Below, piece after piece: positions 34,193 to 43,642 of a stretch of 64,000 bases of DNA. Position numbers and translations under genes: made by a program. The notes below the pieces were generated by a model that made no database searches, was not told the origin of the DNA, and saw only the letters and a program-made list of their open reading frames with translations. The stretch comes from Hellea sp965224755 (lineage in GTDB: Bacteria > Pseudomonadota > Alphaproteobacteria > Caulobacterales > Maricaulaceae), in assembly GCA_965224755.1 (NCBI GenBank), contig OZ245061.1:1922001-1986000 (forward strand), written 5' to 3'. Position 1 is the first letter of the stretch, and every line of letters begins with the position of its first letter.

Positions 34193-34714
34193 TTAAAGCT
34201 CGACTAAGCCCGCTTTAAACCGCTTGGCATTGGCGACATAGACTTCGGCATTGAGTTTCAACATAGCAATCTGCTGCTCATTCAGCGTTCGAATGACCTT
34301 GCCCGGCGCCCCGACAACCATCGAATTATCGGGAATCTCTTTGCCTTCGGTGATAAGTGCATGTGCGCCTATGAGGCAGTTATTGCCAATTTTGGCCCCA
34401 TTGAGCACAGTCGCGCCAATACCAATCAACGTATTATCCCCAACGGTGCAGCCATGCAGCATGACCTGATGGCCGATAATCACGCCCTCGCCTATCGTCA
34501 GCGGCATGCCGGGATCTGTATGAAGAACTGAATTGTCCTGCACATTAGACCGCGCGCCTATTTTTATAAGGTCATTATCTCCGCGCAATACGGCCCCGAA
34601 CCAGACCGAACTCGCTTCGGCCATTTCGACATTGCCCATCACTTGCGCATTGGGCGCGATATAAACATCATCGGCGAGCTTGGGCGCAATGCCGTCAAGC
34701 GCATAGACGCTCAC
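34193..34714 (-). CDS. Gamma-carbonic anhydrase family protein
   Basis: A 173-residue left-handed beta-helix (hexapeptide repeat) protein. Zinc-ligand histidines are placed as in gamma-carbonic anhydrases: SVLHTDPGMPLTIGEGVIIGHQVMLHGC. The N-terminal VYIAPNAQVMGNVEMAEASSVWFGAVLRGD is typical of the family (YrdA/PaaY/Cam-like), many of which have weak or no anhydrase activity. Its start overlaps the DUF3126 stop by 4 bp, an operon pair common in alphaproteobacteria. Confidence 0.9.
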   Translation of the reverse strand: MSVYALDGIAPKLADDVYIAPNAQVMGNVEMAEASSVWFGAVLRGDNDLIKIGARSNVQDNSVLHTDPGMPLTIGEGVIIGHQVMLHGCTVGDNTLIGIGATVLNGAKIGNNCLIGAHALITEGKEIPDNSMVVGAPGKVIRTLNEQQIAMLKLNAEVYVANAKRFKAGLVEL

Positions 34715-34926
34715 GCCTCGTCCAAATCCTGCTGCAAGATCGAAATATTCAGATCATAGGAAATGTCGTTTTTATCTTCCTCGTCAATATAAAGTAGGCC
34801 CAGAATTTCATCATCGAGATAGACTTCGACGCTATCAGAAACCTTACGAGGTTTGATGGTAATGCCTTCATTGCCAAAGCGTTTGCAAAGATAATTTCGC
34901 ACGCTAATAATTTGTTCCGGGCTCAT
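34711..34926 (-). CDS. DUF3126 family protein
   Basis: A 71-residue acidic protein of the alphaproteobacterial DUF3126 family, recognisable from ISVRNYLCKRFGNEGITIKPRKVSDSVEVYLDDEILGLLYIDEEDKNDISYDLNISIL-type sequence. Function unknown; it is normally found next to the gamma-carbonic anhydrase gene, as here. The start is ATG 34926. Confidence 0.85.
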   Translation of the reverse strand: MSPEQIISVRNYLCKRFGNEGITIKPRKVSDSVEVYLDDEILGLLYIDEEDKNDISYDLNISILQQDLDEA

Positions 34927-35087
34927 GATGTCTCCAAGTCTTTATCAGTAATCCTAAGCTATATAGGCCCGCGCCCATAAATGTGAAGAGCAAACCCGGA
35001 AAATTCGACCCTTTTCAGCAAGGAATCAGTGTTTTCATTGCCTTAAAACCCGCTATATATCCTCATAAATATACGGCGGAGCGAATC

Positions 35088-36377
35088 ATGAAAAAAGTCA
35101 TTAATAACAAAACCCATATCGGCAATCATCAGCTCCGCCCGGAAACCCTGATGATGTCATATGGCTATGATCCGATGCTCTCCGAAGGCTCGGTCAAGCC
35201 GCCCGTATTTTTGACCTCGACATTCGTCTTTGAAAATGCCGAAGCGGGAGAAGAGTTTTTCGACACCATGTCCGGGCGTAAACCTTTGCCCAAAGGCGAT
35301 AGCGCCGGCTTAATATATTCGCGCTTTAACCACCCCAATGCCGAGATTACCGAAGACAGGCTGGCCGTGCTTGAAGGCGCCGAGGAAGGCGTGGTTTGCG
35401 CCTCCGGCATGGGCGCGATCAGTTCGGCGTTCTTATCCATCCTGCGGCCCGGTGATGTCTTGGTGCACGGCTCCCCGCTTTACGGCGGCACGGAAACCCT
35501 GATCCGCAATCTGCTCTCGCAATTTGGTATTTTGTCGGTTGAATTCCAAGACGGCCTTCACCCGGACAGTCTAGACGCGGCGATGACCAAAGCCAAAGCT
35601 CTGGGCCAAGTGAAAATGATCTATATGGAAACGCCGGGTAACCCTACCAATTCCCTCTATGATTTTAAAATCATCACCGATGCCGCCGATAAATACGAGA
35701 AAGACACCGGGGTTCGTCCAGTAACGGTTTGCGATAACACACTGATGGGGCCGGTGTTTCAGCAGGCGATTGCCCACGGTATTGATCTCTCGCTTTATTC
35801 CCTGACCAAATATGTCGGCGGGCATTCAGATCTCATTGCGGGCGCAGTATTGGGCAATGGCGAGACGATTAAAAAAGTGCGCGGTATTCGCAATGCCATG
35901 GGGATGAACCTTGACCCTAACACGGCTTGGATGTTGTCCCGCTCACTGGAAACGCTCAATATCCGCATGCACCGGGCCAGCGAAAGCGGAACGAAAGTTG
36001 CCGCGTGGCTGGCCGATAATCCTTATGCGAAAACCAAGATTTTACACCCGGATTTCATCGAAGACCCTGCTTATCAGGCCGTTTATAAACGCCAATGCAC
36101 CGGCCCGGGATCGACATTCTCATTTGTCATTGACGGCACGCGCAAAGATGCGTTCACCCTCATAAACGGTTTGAGCCTGTTTAAATCCGCCGTCAGCCTC
36201 GGCGGCTCGGAAAGCCTCGTCTGCCACCCGTCTTCGACAACCCATTCCGGCATTCCGGCAGATGTACGTGAATTGGGCGGGTTGACCGAAGGCCTGATCC
36301 GTATCTCAATCGGGCTGGAGCATCCCGACGACCTCATTGCCGATTTAGACCAAGCCTTTCGCGGTGTTTACCGCTAG
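35088..36377 (+). CDS. Cystathionine gamma-synthase family PLP enzyme
   Basis: A 429-residue fold-type I PLP enzyme of the Cys/Met metabolism family (MetB, MetC, MegL, MetZ). The Schiff-base lysine is K241 in SLTKYVGGHSD; the PLP-phosphate region is CASGMGAISSAF and the cofactor aspartate is in VTVCDNTLMGP. The C-terminal SLGGSESLVCHPSSTTHSG and GLIRISIGLEHPDDLIADLDQA are typical. Lyase and synthase cannot be separated by eye. ATG 35088 behind CGGAG is preferred to upstream frames. It is convergent with cysE, which suggests sulfur-amino-acid metabolism. Confidence 0.9.
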   Translation: MKKVINNKTHIGNHQLRPETLMMSYGYDPMLSEGSVKPPVFLTSTFVFENAEAGEEFFDTMSGRKPLPKGDSAGLIYSRFNHPNAEITEDRLAVLEGAEEGVVCASGMGAISSAFLSILRPGDVLVHGSPLYGGTETLIRNLLSQFGILSVEFQDGLHPDSLDAAMTKAKALGQVKMIYMETPGNPTNSLYDFKIITDAADKYEKDTGVRPVTVCDNTLMGPVFQQAIAHGIDLSLYSLTKYVGGHSDLIAGAVLGNGETIKKVRGIRNAMGMNLDPNTAWMLSRSLETLNIRMHRASESGTKVAAWLADNPYAKTKILHPDFIEDPAYQAVYKRQCTGPGSTFSFVIDGTRKDAFTLINGLSLFKSAVSLGGSESLVCHPSSTTHSGIPADVRELGGLTEGLIRISIGLEHPDDLIADLDQAFRGVYR

Positions 36378-36391
36378 GCCCAGAACACGAT

Positions 36392-37201
36392 TTATGGCTC
36401 TAAAGTCTGGTCCATCGAACTGGCAGGGTTGCCGCAGCACGGCCCGCCAATAGGTTTGGCCGGCACGCCCGCCACGATACAATTTGACGGCACCGGTTTA
36501 AGCACAACAGAGCCCGCCGCGATCTTAGCGCCGTCTCCTATCTTGATATTGCCAAGCACGGATGAGCCTGCCCCGACAAGAACTCTATCGCCCACTTTCG
36601 GATGGCGGTCTTGATCGGCTTTGCCGGTTCCGCCTAAGGTAACACCCTGCAAGACAGAGCAATCATTCCCAAGCACAGCCGTCTCGCCCATAACAAAGCC
36701 TGTCGCATGATCGAGCATAATGCCGTGGCCAATACGAGCAGCGGGATTTATATCCACGCCGAAAAGCTCGGAACTACGGTTTTGCAAATGAAAGGCTAAT
36801 AAATCCCGCCCGCCCACAAAAAGGGCATGGGAACAGCGATAAGCCTGAATGGCCATAAACCCTTTGAAATAAAGAAAAGCCTGCAAAAAAGAGGTGCAAG
36901 CCGGATCGCGGTCTTTGACAGCGAGCAGGTCTTTGGCAGCATAGTCAACGATAGTTGCATCCGCCTCTATCGCTTCAGTCAGGATTTTGCGCAACTTCAG
37001 GGTCGAGAAATCAGGCGTGGCCAGTTTTTCAGACAAATGATTGACCAAAGCGCTACCAAGATTGTCTTGATCTAAGATCGTCGCGTGTAACAGCGAGGAC
37101 AATGCCACTTCCTTGGTCGCATAAGCCGCAGCCTCTTGTTTTAAGCGTGACCAGACACAGACATCCGGATCATTATCAGTCGCAAGATTTATACTCGGCA
37201 T
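36392..37201 (-). CDS. cysE: Serine O-acetyltransferase
   Basis: Acetylates serine for cysteine synthesis. The 269-residue protein has the alpha-helical N-terminal domain (DVCVWSRLKQEA) and a C-terminal left-handed beta-helix with the CysE active-site run VDINPAARIGHGIMLDHATGFVMGE, then SVLQGVTLGGTGK and PVPSNCIVAGVPAK. ATG 37201 is favoured because GGAGG lies 5 bases upstream; a GTG at 37213 gives four more residues. Confidence 0.95.
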   Translation of the reverse strand: MPSINLATDNDPDVCVWSRLKQEAAAYATKEVALSSLLHATILDQDNLGSALVNHLSEKLATPDFSTLKLRKILTEAIEADATIVDYAAKDLLAVKDRDPACTSFLQAFLYFKGFMAIQAYRCSHALFVGGRDLLAFHLQNRSSELFGVDINPAARIGHGIMLDHATGFVMGETAVLGNDCSVLQGVTLGGTGKADQDRHPKVGDRVLVGAGSSVLGNIKIGDGAKIAAGSVVLKPVPSNCIVAGVPAKPIGGPCCGNPASSMDQTLEP

Positions 37202-37380
37202 AAAGACCTCCACAAGGAAACTTAGATGTTAAATAGGGATGCAGAGTCAAAATACCAAATAAATAATCTGAAATTTCTTTAACCTGCACATGAAAACCCA
37301 TCCAGCAACGGCACTTGCTCCAAGGGCATGTCTTCGCTGACGTTTAATATCAATCCATAAAAGGTGAGCAAACTCTTTCT

Positions 37381-37404
37381 TAGCACAGGCATAAATCTGT
37401 GCTA
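37381..37404. promoter_or_regulatory. Inverted repeat operator candidate upstream of the PQQ dehydrogenase
   Basis: A perfect 8-bp inverted repeat, TAGCACAG-N8-CTGTGCTA, ending 30 bp upstream of the GTG start of the PQQ-dependent dehydrogenase. The size and symmetry fit a dimeric repressor or activator site. No cognate regulator gene lies next to it. Confidence 0.5.
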
Positions 37405-37434
37405 TAAACGCTGACATCAAACAGGGGTATCATT

Positions 37435-39612
37435 GTGAAACACACATATGCAAGCATGGTCATTAGCGTAGTATTCGGGCTGGCAGGGTGCACTGATAAA
37501 ACCGCTACAGATCATACCCAGACAAGCACGCCGACATTGGACACTGTTAATTCCGCGCATATTGCCAATGCTGCCGCGACCCCTGAAGTCTGGCTCAGCT
37601 ATGGCGGCACATATGATGAGCAGCGCTTTTCTCGCCTTAAAAATATTACCCAAGAAAATGTCAAAGACCTCGGCGTGGCGTGGACATATGATCTTGAGAC
37701 AAGCCGCGGCGTCGAAGCCACGCCGATTGTGGTTGACGGGGTTATGTATGTGACGAGCGCTTGGTCTATTGTTTATGCGCTTGATGCTAAAACGGGTGAA
37801 GAATTATGGACATATAACCCGGAAGTCTCCGGCGAAGACGCGGCGAAAGGTTGCTGCGATGTCGTCAACCGGGGCGTGGCCATACACGAAGGCAAAGTCA
37901 TTGTCGGCGTATTTGATGGCCGCCTTGAAGCGCTAGACGCAAAAACTGGCAAAGTCGTGTGGAGTACACTGACCGTAGATAAATCCATGCCCTATACAAT
38001 TACAGGCGCGCCGCGCGTGGTCAAAGGCAATGTGCTGATTGGTAATGGCGGCGCGGAGTTTGGCGTGCGCGGTTATGTGTCGGCCTATGATGTCAATACG
38101 GGTAAGCTGGCTTGGCGGTTTTATACAGCTCCAAATCCAAATAAAAAACCTGATGGCGCAGCTTCCGACGATATCTTCGCTAGCACTGCCAACGCTACAT
38201 GGGGCGATAGCGGCAAATGGAAAACTGAAGGCGGCGGCGGCACGGTTTGGGACAGTATTATTTATGACACCGTGAATGACAGTGTGATTTTCGGCGTTGG
38301 CAATGCCTCGCCGTGGAATGCTGACATCCGCGACCCAGAGGGTAATGGTGATAATTTCTTTTTGTCCTCAATCGTGGCGGTGGACGCAGACACGGGTAAA
38401 TACAAATGGCATTTCCAAACCACGCCAAGAGATCAATATGATTTTACAGCCACCCAATCCCTCATACTTGCGGACTTACCAATCGGGGACGCGGGCAAAA
38501 AACGCCGCGTGGTTATGCAGGCTCCCAAGAACGGATTTTATTATGTTATAGACGCCAAGACCGGAGAATATATTTCGGGCAAGGCATATGTTGACCACAT
38601 GACATGGGCTACGGGCCTTGATGAAAATGGACGCCCTATTGAAAACCCTGAGGCGCGAAATTGGACAAAAAAAGGTGGTTTCGTTAGCATCCCCGGCCCC
38701 ATGGGCGGTCATAATTGGCATCCTATGGCCTATAGTCCGCAAACTGGCCTTGCCTATATTCCCGCCCAACAAGTGCCGCAAGCTCTTGTGCCTCTTCCTA
38801 AGGGCAACACTAACCCGCAACGCTGGAATATTGGCGGCGATATGGCCGCTGGCGTTCCGCCGACTTATCCGAAAGGCACCCTAGATTTTCTCCGCAAAGA
38901 TTTTAAGGGTAATTTACTGGCTTGGGATCCCGTAAAACAAGAAGCGCGCTGGAGCGTTGAACACAGCGGCCCCGGTAATGGCGGCGTTTTGACGACCGCA
39001 TCAAATCTCGTGTTCCAAGGCACAATTGACGGCGAGCTTGTAGCTTATAACGCAGAGAATGGCGATAAGTTATGGGGCCAGCAAGCCAATAGCGGCGTTG
39101 TCGCGCCGCCCTCTACATACGCCATTGACGGCGAGCAATATATCGCCATCGCCACAGGCTGGGGCGGCGGCTGGGCGCTCAATTACGGCGTTGGCTGGCC
39201 CAATGCCGTCACGCCTGATGTTGGCCACGTCATTGTATTTAAACTTGGCGGCACGGAAGATGTTCCGGAAATTCCTGAAAACGCTGTTGTTATGAGCCCT
39301 AAAGGCAAGAAATTTGGTACGCCTCAAATGCTGAGCAGAGGCCTAAGAAAATACGCTGAAAACTGTATGGTATGCCACGGCCCGCTCGTCGTCAGTTCAG
39401 GCGTTTTGCCTGATTTGCGCTGGTCATATCAAACCGCTGACAAAGACAGCTGGAGCGACATTGTCATGGACGGCGCGCTGACGGATAACGGCATGATATC
39501 CTTTAAGGACTATTTGACGGAAGAAGATTCTGAAGCTATCCGCGCCTATGTTCTGGATCAGTCATGGCTTGCCGTTAAAAATGGCAATGCCAAAGTGCTC
39601 CGCGAAGATTAA
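37435..39612 (+). CDS. PQQ-dependent alcohol dehydrogenase with C-terminal cytochrome c domain, predicted lipoprotein
   Basis: A 725-residue quinohemoprotein dehydrogenase. The N-terminus ends in a lipobox (VFGLAGC, Cys19). An eight-bladed PQQ propeller follows, with tryptophan-docking repeats such as VYALDAKTGEELWTYNP and the vicinal disulfide C140-C141 in KGCCDVVNRG, typical of methanol/ethanol dehydrogenases. The C-terminal heme site is CMVCH at 644-648. It would oxidise an alcohol in the periplasm and pass electrons through its own heme. GTG 37435 follows AGGGG. It is first in line before the DUF3604-PPIase-HupE genes, 190 bp upstream of them. Substrate unknown. Confidence 0.9.
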   Translation: MKHTYASMVISVVFGLAGCTDKTATDHTQTSTPTLDTVNSAHIANAAATPEVWLSYGGTYDEQRFSRLKNITQENVKDLGVAWTYDLETSRGVEATPIVVDGVMYVTSAWSIVYALDAKTGEELWTYNPEVSGEDAAKGCCDVVNRGVAIHEGKVIVGVFDGRLEALDAKTGKVVWSTLTVDKSMPYTITGAPRVVKGNVLIGNGGAEFGVRGYVSAYDVNTGKLAWRFYTAPNPNKKPDGAASDDIFASTANATWGDSGKWKTEGGGGTVWDSIIYDTVNDSVIFGVGNASPWNADIRDPEGNGDNFFLSSIVAVDADTGKYKWHFQTTPRDQYDFTATQSLILADLPIGDAGKKRRVVMQAPKNGFYYVIDAKTGEYISGKAYVDHMTWATGLDENGRPIENPEARNWTKKGGFVSIPGPMGGHNWHPMAYSPQTGLAYIPAQQVPQALVPLPKGNTNPQRWNIGGDMAAGVPPTYPKGTLDFLRKDFKGNLLAWDPVKQEARWSVEHSGPGNGGVLTTASNLVFQGTIDGELVAYNAENGDKLWGQQANSGVVAPPSTYAIDGEQYIAIATGWGGGWALNYGVGWPNAVTPDVGHVIVFKLGGTEDVPEIPENAVVMSPKGKKFGTPQMLSRGLRKYAENCMVCHGPLVVSSGVLPDLRWSYQTADKDSWSDIVMDGALTDNGMISFKDYLTEEDSEAIRAYVLDQSWLAVKNGNAKVLRED

Positions 39613-39683
39613 CGGCTAAAACCAAGGAGAATTTTACCGCCGTCCATCGCGCGACATGCCGCTAGAATGCGCACGACAAAACC

Positions 39684-39695
39684 GCAAAATTTTGC
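39684..39695. promoter_or_regulatory. 12-bp perfect palindrome upstream of the DUF3604 gene
   Basis: GCAAAATTTTGC, a perfect palindrome about 108 bp before the DUF3604 start, in the 175-bp gap after the dehydrogenase. It could be a protein-binding site for a separate promoter; an AT-rich palindrome of this size could also be chance. Confidence 0.3.
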
Positions 39696-39802
39696 AAATG
39701 CTTTATCCACCCTATACGGATACGGAAAAAAACTCAAAAAGTTCTGAACATGAGCACAAAGTTATGTAAAGTAAAACCGCCGAGATTATGAAAGAGAACA
39801 CT

Positions 39803-41722
39803 ATGAAAACATCGTCATGCTTTTTAGGTGCAAGCACACTCCTCTTTGCTTTAACACTGCCTGCATGCCAGCCCTCCAAAGCTGACATAGAAACTCCAAA
39901 GGTTCAAGCCGCGGCTCAAAAAACAACTCCGGCAAAATCACTCTCCGCTCACCCCGACAAGCTTTTGTGGGGCGACACGCATTTACATACATCGAACTCT
40001 GTCGATGCATTTTCTTTTGGCGCGCGGTTAACGCCCGAAGACGCATATAAATTTGCCCGAGGAGATAAAGTTACGTCTAACTCCGGGCAAATCGCGCAGC
40101 TTAAACGTCCGCTTGATTTTCTGGTTGTGGCTGACCACGCCGAAGCTTTGGGAATTTCCTATGAACTCTTTATAGGAAATCCGGTTTTGATGAGCGATGC
40201 TAAGGCAAAGCGCTGGCACGATATGCTTAATGCTGGCCCTGAACAATCGGCACAGGTTGGCCAAGAGATGATCTCATCCCACGCCAGTAAAACCCTGCCC
40301 GAGCCCATTACAAACCTCAGGAAAATTGTTCCGCTTATGCGCTCTATCTGGCAGCGCAATACAAAAATAGCTGAAGAATTTAACGACCCCGGCGCTTTCA
40401 CAGCCCTGATTGGCTTTGAATACACCTCAACTCCGGGCGGTAATAATTTACACCGTAATGTCATCTTTCGCGACGGCAAAGACAGGACAGATAAAATCCT
40501 GCCCTTTTCCTCACTACAAAGTGATAACCCCGAAGACCTTTGGGCGTGGATGGCACGCTATGAAGCCAAGACTGGCGGGCAAGTCCTTGCCATTCCGCAT
40601 AATAGCAATCTGTCTAACGGATTAATGTTTGCAAAAACGGATTTTGGCGGTAACGAAATCGACGCGGATTACACAAAAACCCGCGCCCGCTGGGAACCCG
40701 TCGCCGAGATTACCCAATTTAAAGGCGATAGCGAATCCCATGTTTTTCTCTCGCCCAATGACGAATTTGCAGGCTTTGGCGATGCCGGTTGGGATTTGGG
40801 TAATTTAAGTCTACAAATCGCTAAAAAACCTGAAATGCTGCAAGGCGATTATGTCCGAGAAGCCCTTAAAACCGGACTGGAATTTCAGAATAGCACCGAA
40901 ACCAACCCTTATAAATTAGGCGTCATTGGCGCCACCGATAGCCATACCGGGCTCGCCACCGGAGATGAGAATAATTTCTTTGGCAAATTCGGTATTACAG
41001 AACCCAGTAAAGAACGGGCCAATGAAACCATTGGGCTGGGCACGACAGAGGCTGTCCGATATGGCTGGCAATATCTGGCGGGCGGCTATGCAGGTGTCTG
41101 GGCAAAAGAAAATACGCGCAAAGAAATATGGGACGCGCTAAAACGCAAGGAGGTTTACGGCACAACGGGGCCGCGCATGAAGGTACGGTTTTTTGGCGGA
41201 GCCTTTAACCCTGCCGATGCGGCAAGCGCAGACATAGCCACTATAGGCTATGCCAAAGGCGTACCGATGGGTGGAGATTTACAGTTGCCAATAGGTCAAA
41301 GTCCGGATTTTATCATTGCTGCCAGTAAAGATCCGGACGGGGCCAATCTTGACCGTGTGCAAATCATCAAAGGTTGGCTGGGCGCAGACAGCCAAACCCA
41401 TGAAAAAGTCTATGATGTGCACTGGGCCGGAGATCGCACAATTAGTGATGACGGAAAACTTCCCGGGATAGGCTCCACCGTGAACACTACGGATGTCGGT
41501 TATGATAATTCAATCGGCGCGCCCGAACTCGTGGCCATATGGACAGATCCGGATTTTGATCCGGCGCTTTCAGCCTTTTATTATGTCAGGGTTTTGGAAA
41601 TTCCGACACCGCGCTGGCCACTTTATGATGCCAAGCGCTTTGGCGCAGACATTCCAAAAGACGCAATATTGACACAACAGGAACGCGCTTATAGCTCGCC
41701 GATCTGGTATACGCCTCAATAA
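39803..41722 (+). CDS. DUF3604 domain protein, predicted lipoprotein
   Basis: A 639-residue member of the DUF3604 family. It starts with a lipoprotein-like signal (FALTLPAC, Cys22). The domain opens with WGDTHLHTSNSVDAFSFGARLTPEDAYKFARGD and LDFLVVADHAEALG, a PHP-like metal-binding pattern of His and Asp residues, and continues with IGFEYTS and GVIGATDSHTG. The family is thought to be hydrolase-like, but no substrate is established. ATG 39803 after AAAGAGA is preferred to ATG 39788. The PPIase gene follows after 30 bp. Confidence 0.85.
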   Translation: MKTSSCFLGASTLLFALTLPACQPSKADIETPKVQAAAQKTTPAKSLSAHPDKLLWGDTHLHTSNSVDAFSFGARLTPEDAYKFARGDKVTSNSGQIAQLKRPLDFLVVADHAEALGISYELFIGNPVLMSDAKAKRWHDMLNAGPEQSAQVGQEMISSHASKTLPEPITNLRKIVPLMRSIWQRNTKIAEEFNDPGAFTALIGFEYTSTPGGNNLHRNVIFRDGKDRTDKILPFSSLQSDNPEDLWAWMARYEAKTGGQVLAIPHNSNLSNGLMFAKTDFGGNEIDADYTKTRARWEPVAEITQFKGDSESHVFLSPNDEFAGFGDAGWDLGNLSLQIAKKPEMLQGDYVREALKTGLEFQNSTETNPYKLGVIGATDSHTGLATGDENNFFGKFGITEPSKERANETIGLGTTEAVRYGWQYLAGGYAGVWAKENTRKEIWDALKRKEVYGTTGPRMKVRFFGGAFNPADAASADIATIGYAKGVPMGGDLQLPIGQSPDFIIAASKDPDGANLDRVQIIKGWLGADSQTHEKVYDVHWAGDRTISDDGKLPGIGSTVNTTDVGYDNSIGAPELVAIWTDPDFDPALSAFYYVRVLEIPTPRWPLYDAKRFGADIPKDAILTQQERAYSSPIWYTPQ

Positions 41723-41752
41723 GTATAGACCCTACTTAAGTAGAAAACCTCG

Positions 41753-42595
41753 ATGTCAAAATCACACCCGTTTTTATCCAAAGCTTTAAAAGACCCCCTT
41801 ATTCATTTTTTAATTTTGGGTGGGCTTTTATTTACTATCGCCTCACTTAAGGGGGGACATAAAACGGCTCAGAATGAGATTGTCATCACTAAAACAACGC
41901 AAAAACATTTGGCCGATTTATTCGAAATTACATGGCAGCGAAAACCTAATGCAGATGAACTCAAAAATCTAACCCAAGAACATATCAAGGAGGAAATATA
42001 TTACCGCGAGGCTTTGGCGCTTGGCCTTGATGAAAATGATACTATTGTGCGCCGCCGCTTGCGGCAGAAGCTTGAATTCATGCAAGAGGATTTATCAAGC
42101 CTGTCCACGCCAAGAGAGGCCGGATTGCTGAATTTTTTTAATAGCCGCAAAGATCAATATATGACGGATTATATTGTGTCATTTCAGCAAGTTCTCATCG
42201 CGTCCACAAAATTGGCAGAAGACGCGCCTGATATTATAAAAGCCTTGACGTTATTAAATGCGGGAACCTCGCCGCAGAGCCTTAGCCGCTCAAGCCTTTT
42301 GCCTATAGCCATGAAATTAGAAAACGAAAACTCAGTGACCAATACATTCGGCGATGATTTTATGGCGCAAATCCGCACGGCAAAAACAGGCCAATGGACG
42401 GGTCCGATCTATTCTAGCTTTGGCACTCACCTCGTCAATATCAGCCTACGGCAACCGGCAAAGCCGCTTACTTTTGCACAAGTGCGCAATAAAGTTTTAG
42501 TGGATTACACGCAGTATCAAAGGGAAAGCGCGGCCCATCAATATTATGATAATTTGAAAAGCCAATACCGTATTATCATAGAAGACGCTCCTTGA
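41753..42595 (+). CDS. Parvulin-like peptidyl-prolyl isomerase (PpiC/SurA type), membrane-anchored
   Basis: A 280-residue protein with an N-terminal anchor helix (PLIHFLILGGLLFTIASL), a SurA-like helical region around residues 45-110 and a C-terminal segment with a degraded parvulin pattern (TGQWTGPIYSSFGTHLVNISLRQPAKPLTF resembles the GWSGPVxSxxGxHLVxV ending). It is expected to face the periplasm and assist folding of envelope proteins, perhaps its lipoprotein neighbours. It overlaps the HupE gene by 4 bp. Catalytic residues cannot be confirmed. Confidence 0.75.
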   Translation: MSKSHPFLSKALKDPLIHFLILGGLLFTIASLKGGHKTAQNEIVITKTTQKHLADLFEITWQRKPNADELKNLTQEHIKEEIYYREALALGLDENDTIVRRRLRQKLEFMQEDLSSLSTPREAGLLNFFNSRKDQYMTDYIVSFQQVLIASTKLAEDAPDIIKALTLLNAGTSPQSLSRSSLLPIAMKLENENSVTNTFGDDFMAQIRTAKTGQWTGPIYSSFGTHLVNISLRQPAKPLTFAQVRNKVLVDYTQYQRESAAHQYYDNLKSQYRIIIEDAP

Positions 42596-43596
42596 TGTTA
42601 CGGTGTTTTTTATGTCTTTTCATGCTCTTGATCGGCATTAGTTTTCCGCAACCCGCTAGCGCCCATGAATTGCGTCCGGCATTTTTATCCATTACGGAAA
42701 CCCAAAACGCGCATTATAAAATTCTCTGGAAGACGCCCGCTTTGGGCGAAAAACAGCTCGCTCTCAAAGCAAATTTTCCAAATAGCTGCATATCATCTAA
42801 TGGCCAAAGACGTATTGAAGAGAATAAGTTTGCCATCGAAACATGGACGCTAACGTGCCCGCAAAGCCTGCGCGGGCAAAGCTTGACCATTGGCGGGCTT
42901 GAGAAAACTCTGACAGATGTCTTGATGAGAACGCACTGGGCTGATGGGGAGCATTTTACGGCGCGCCTAACGCCCGATAAAACACGTCTTGATTTTGCCG
43001 AAGCCACACTCCAAGGCGGCGGCGTTAAAACCTATTTTCTCTTGGGCGCTAAGCACATCCTTGGCGGCATTGATCACTTGCTATTTGTGCTCGCGGTTAT
43101 GCTTCTAGTTACAGGCGGCAGAAAACTGTTTTTCGCGATCACGGCCTTCACGCTTGGCCATAGCGTGACTTTGACGCTGGCGAGCCTTGATATTATCAGG
43201 CTAGACTCGGGCCTTGTCGAAAGTCTTATCGCCATGAGTATTGTGCTTATGGCCTATGAGGCGGCACGGCGCTGGCGAGGACAATCAGGTCTAACGCTTG
43301 AATATCCGTGGCTTGTAACCTTTAGCTTTGGTCTGTTACACGGTTTCGGATTTGCCGGAGCGCTGCGAGCTATCGGCCTACCGCAAACCGATATTCCCGC
43401 TGCGCTTTTGTTTTTCAATATCGGCGTCGAAGCCGGGCAGATTTTATGTATTGGTGCGGTAATAGGCCTGTTATCGCTACCGCTGCTAAAACGCCTGCCG
43501 ACCCATAGGGGCGCCATGACGCTCGCCAGTTATGCCATTGGCACCATAGCCGTGTTCTGGGCCCTACAAAGAGCCCTACCTGTTCTTATGGCGTAA
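42592..43596 (+). CDS. HupE/UreJ family membrane protein
   Basis: A 334-residue protein with a signal peptide (LLIGISFPQPASA), a periplasmic domain of about 130 residues and a C-terminal membrane domain carrying histidine motifs of the HupE/UreJ_2 family: GAKHILGGIDHLLFVLAVMLL, ITAFTLGHSVTLTLAS and FGLLHGFGFAGAL. HupE/UreJ proteins are linked to nickel or cobalt uptake, but this longer form with an extracytoplasmic domain is seen beside DUF3604 and PPIase genes and may do something else. It overlaps the PPIase gene by 4 bp. Confidence 0.85.
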   Translation: MMLRCFLCLFMLLIGISFPQPASAHELRPAFLSITETQNAHYKILWKTPALGEKQLALKANFPNSCISSNGQRRIEENKFAIETWTLTCPQSLRGQSLTIGGLEKTLTDVLMRTHWADGEHFTARLTPDKTRLDFAEATLQGGGVKTYFLLGAKHILGGIDHLLFVLAVMLLVTGGRKLFFAITAFTLGHSVTLTLASLDIIRLDSGLVESLIAMSIVLMAYEAARRWRGQSGLTLEYPWLVTFSFGLLHGFGFAGALRAIGLPQTDIPAALLFFNIGVEAGQILCIGAVIGLLSLPLLKRLPTHRGAMTLASYAIGTIAVFWALQRALPVLMA

Positions 43597-43642
43597 GTTA
43601 TTTGCCTACGGTATCGCACTCTTTAACGCATAGCGAAAATGA

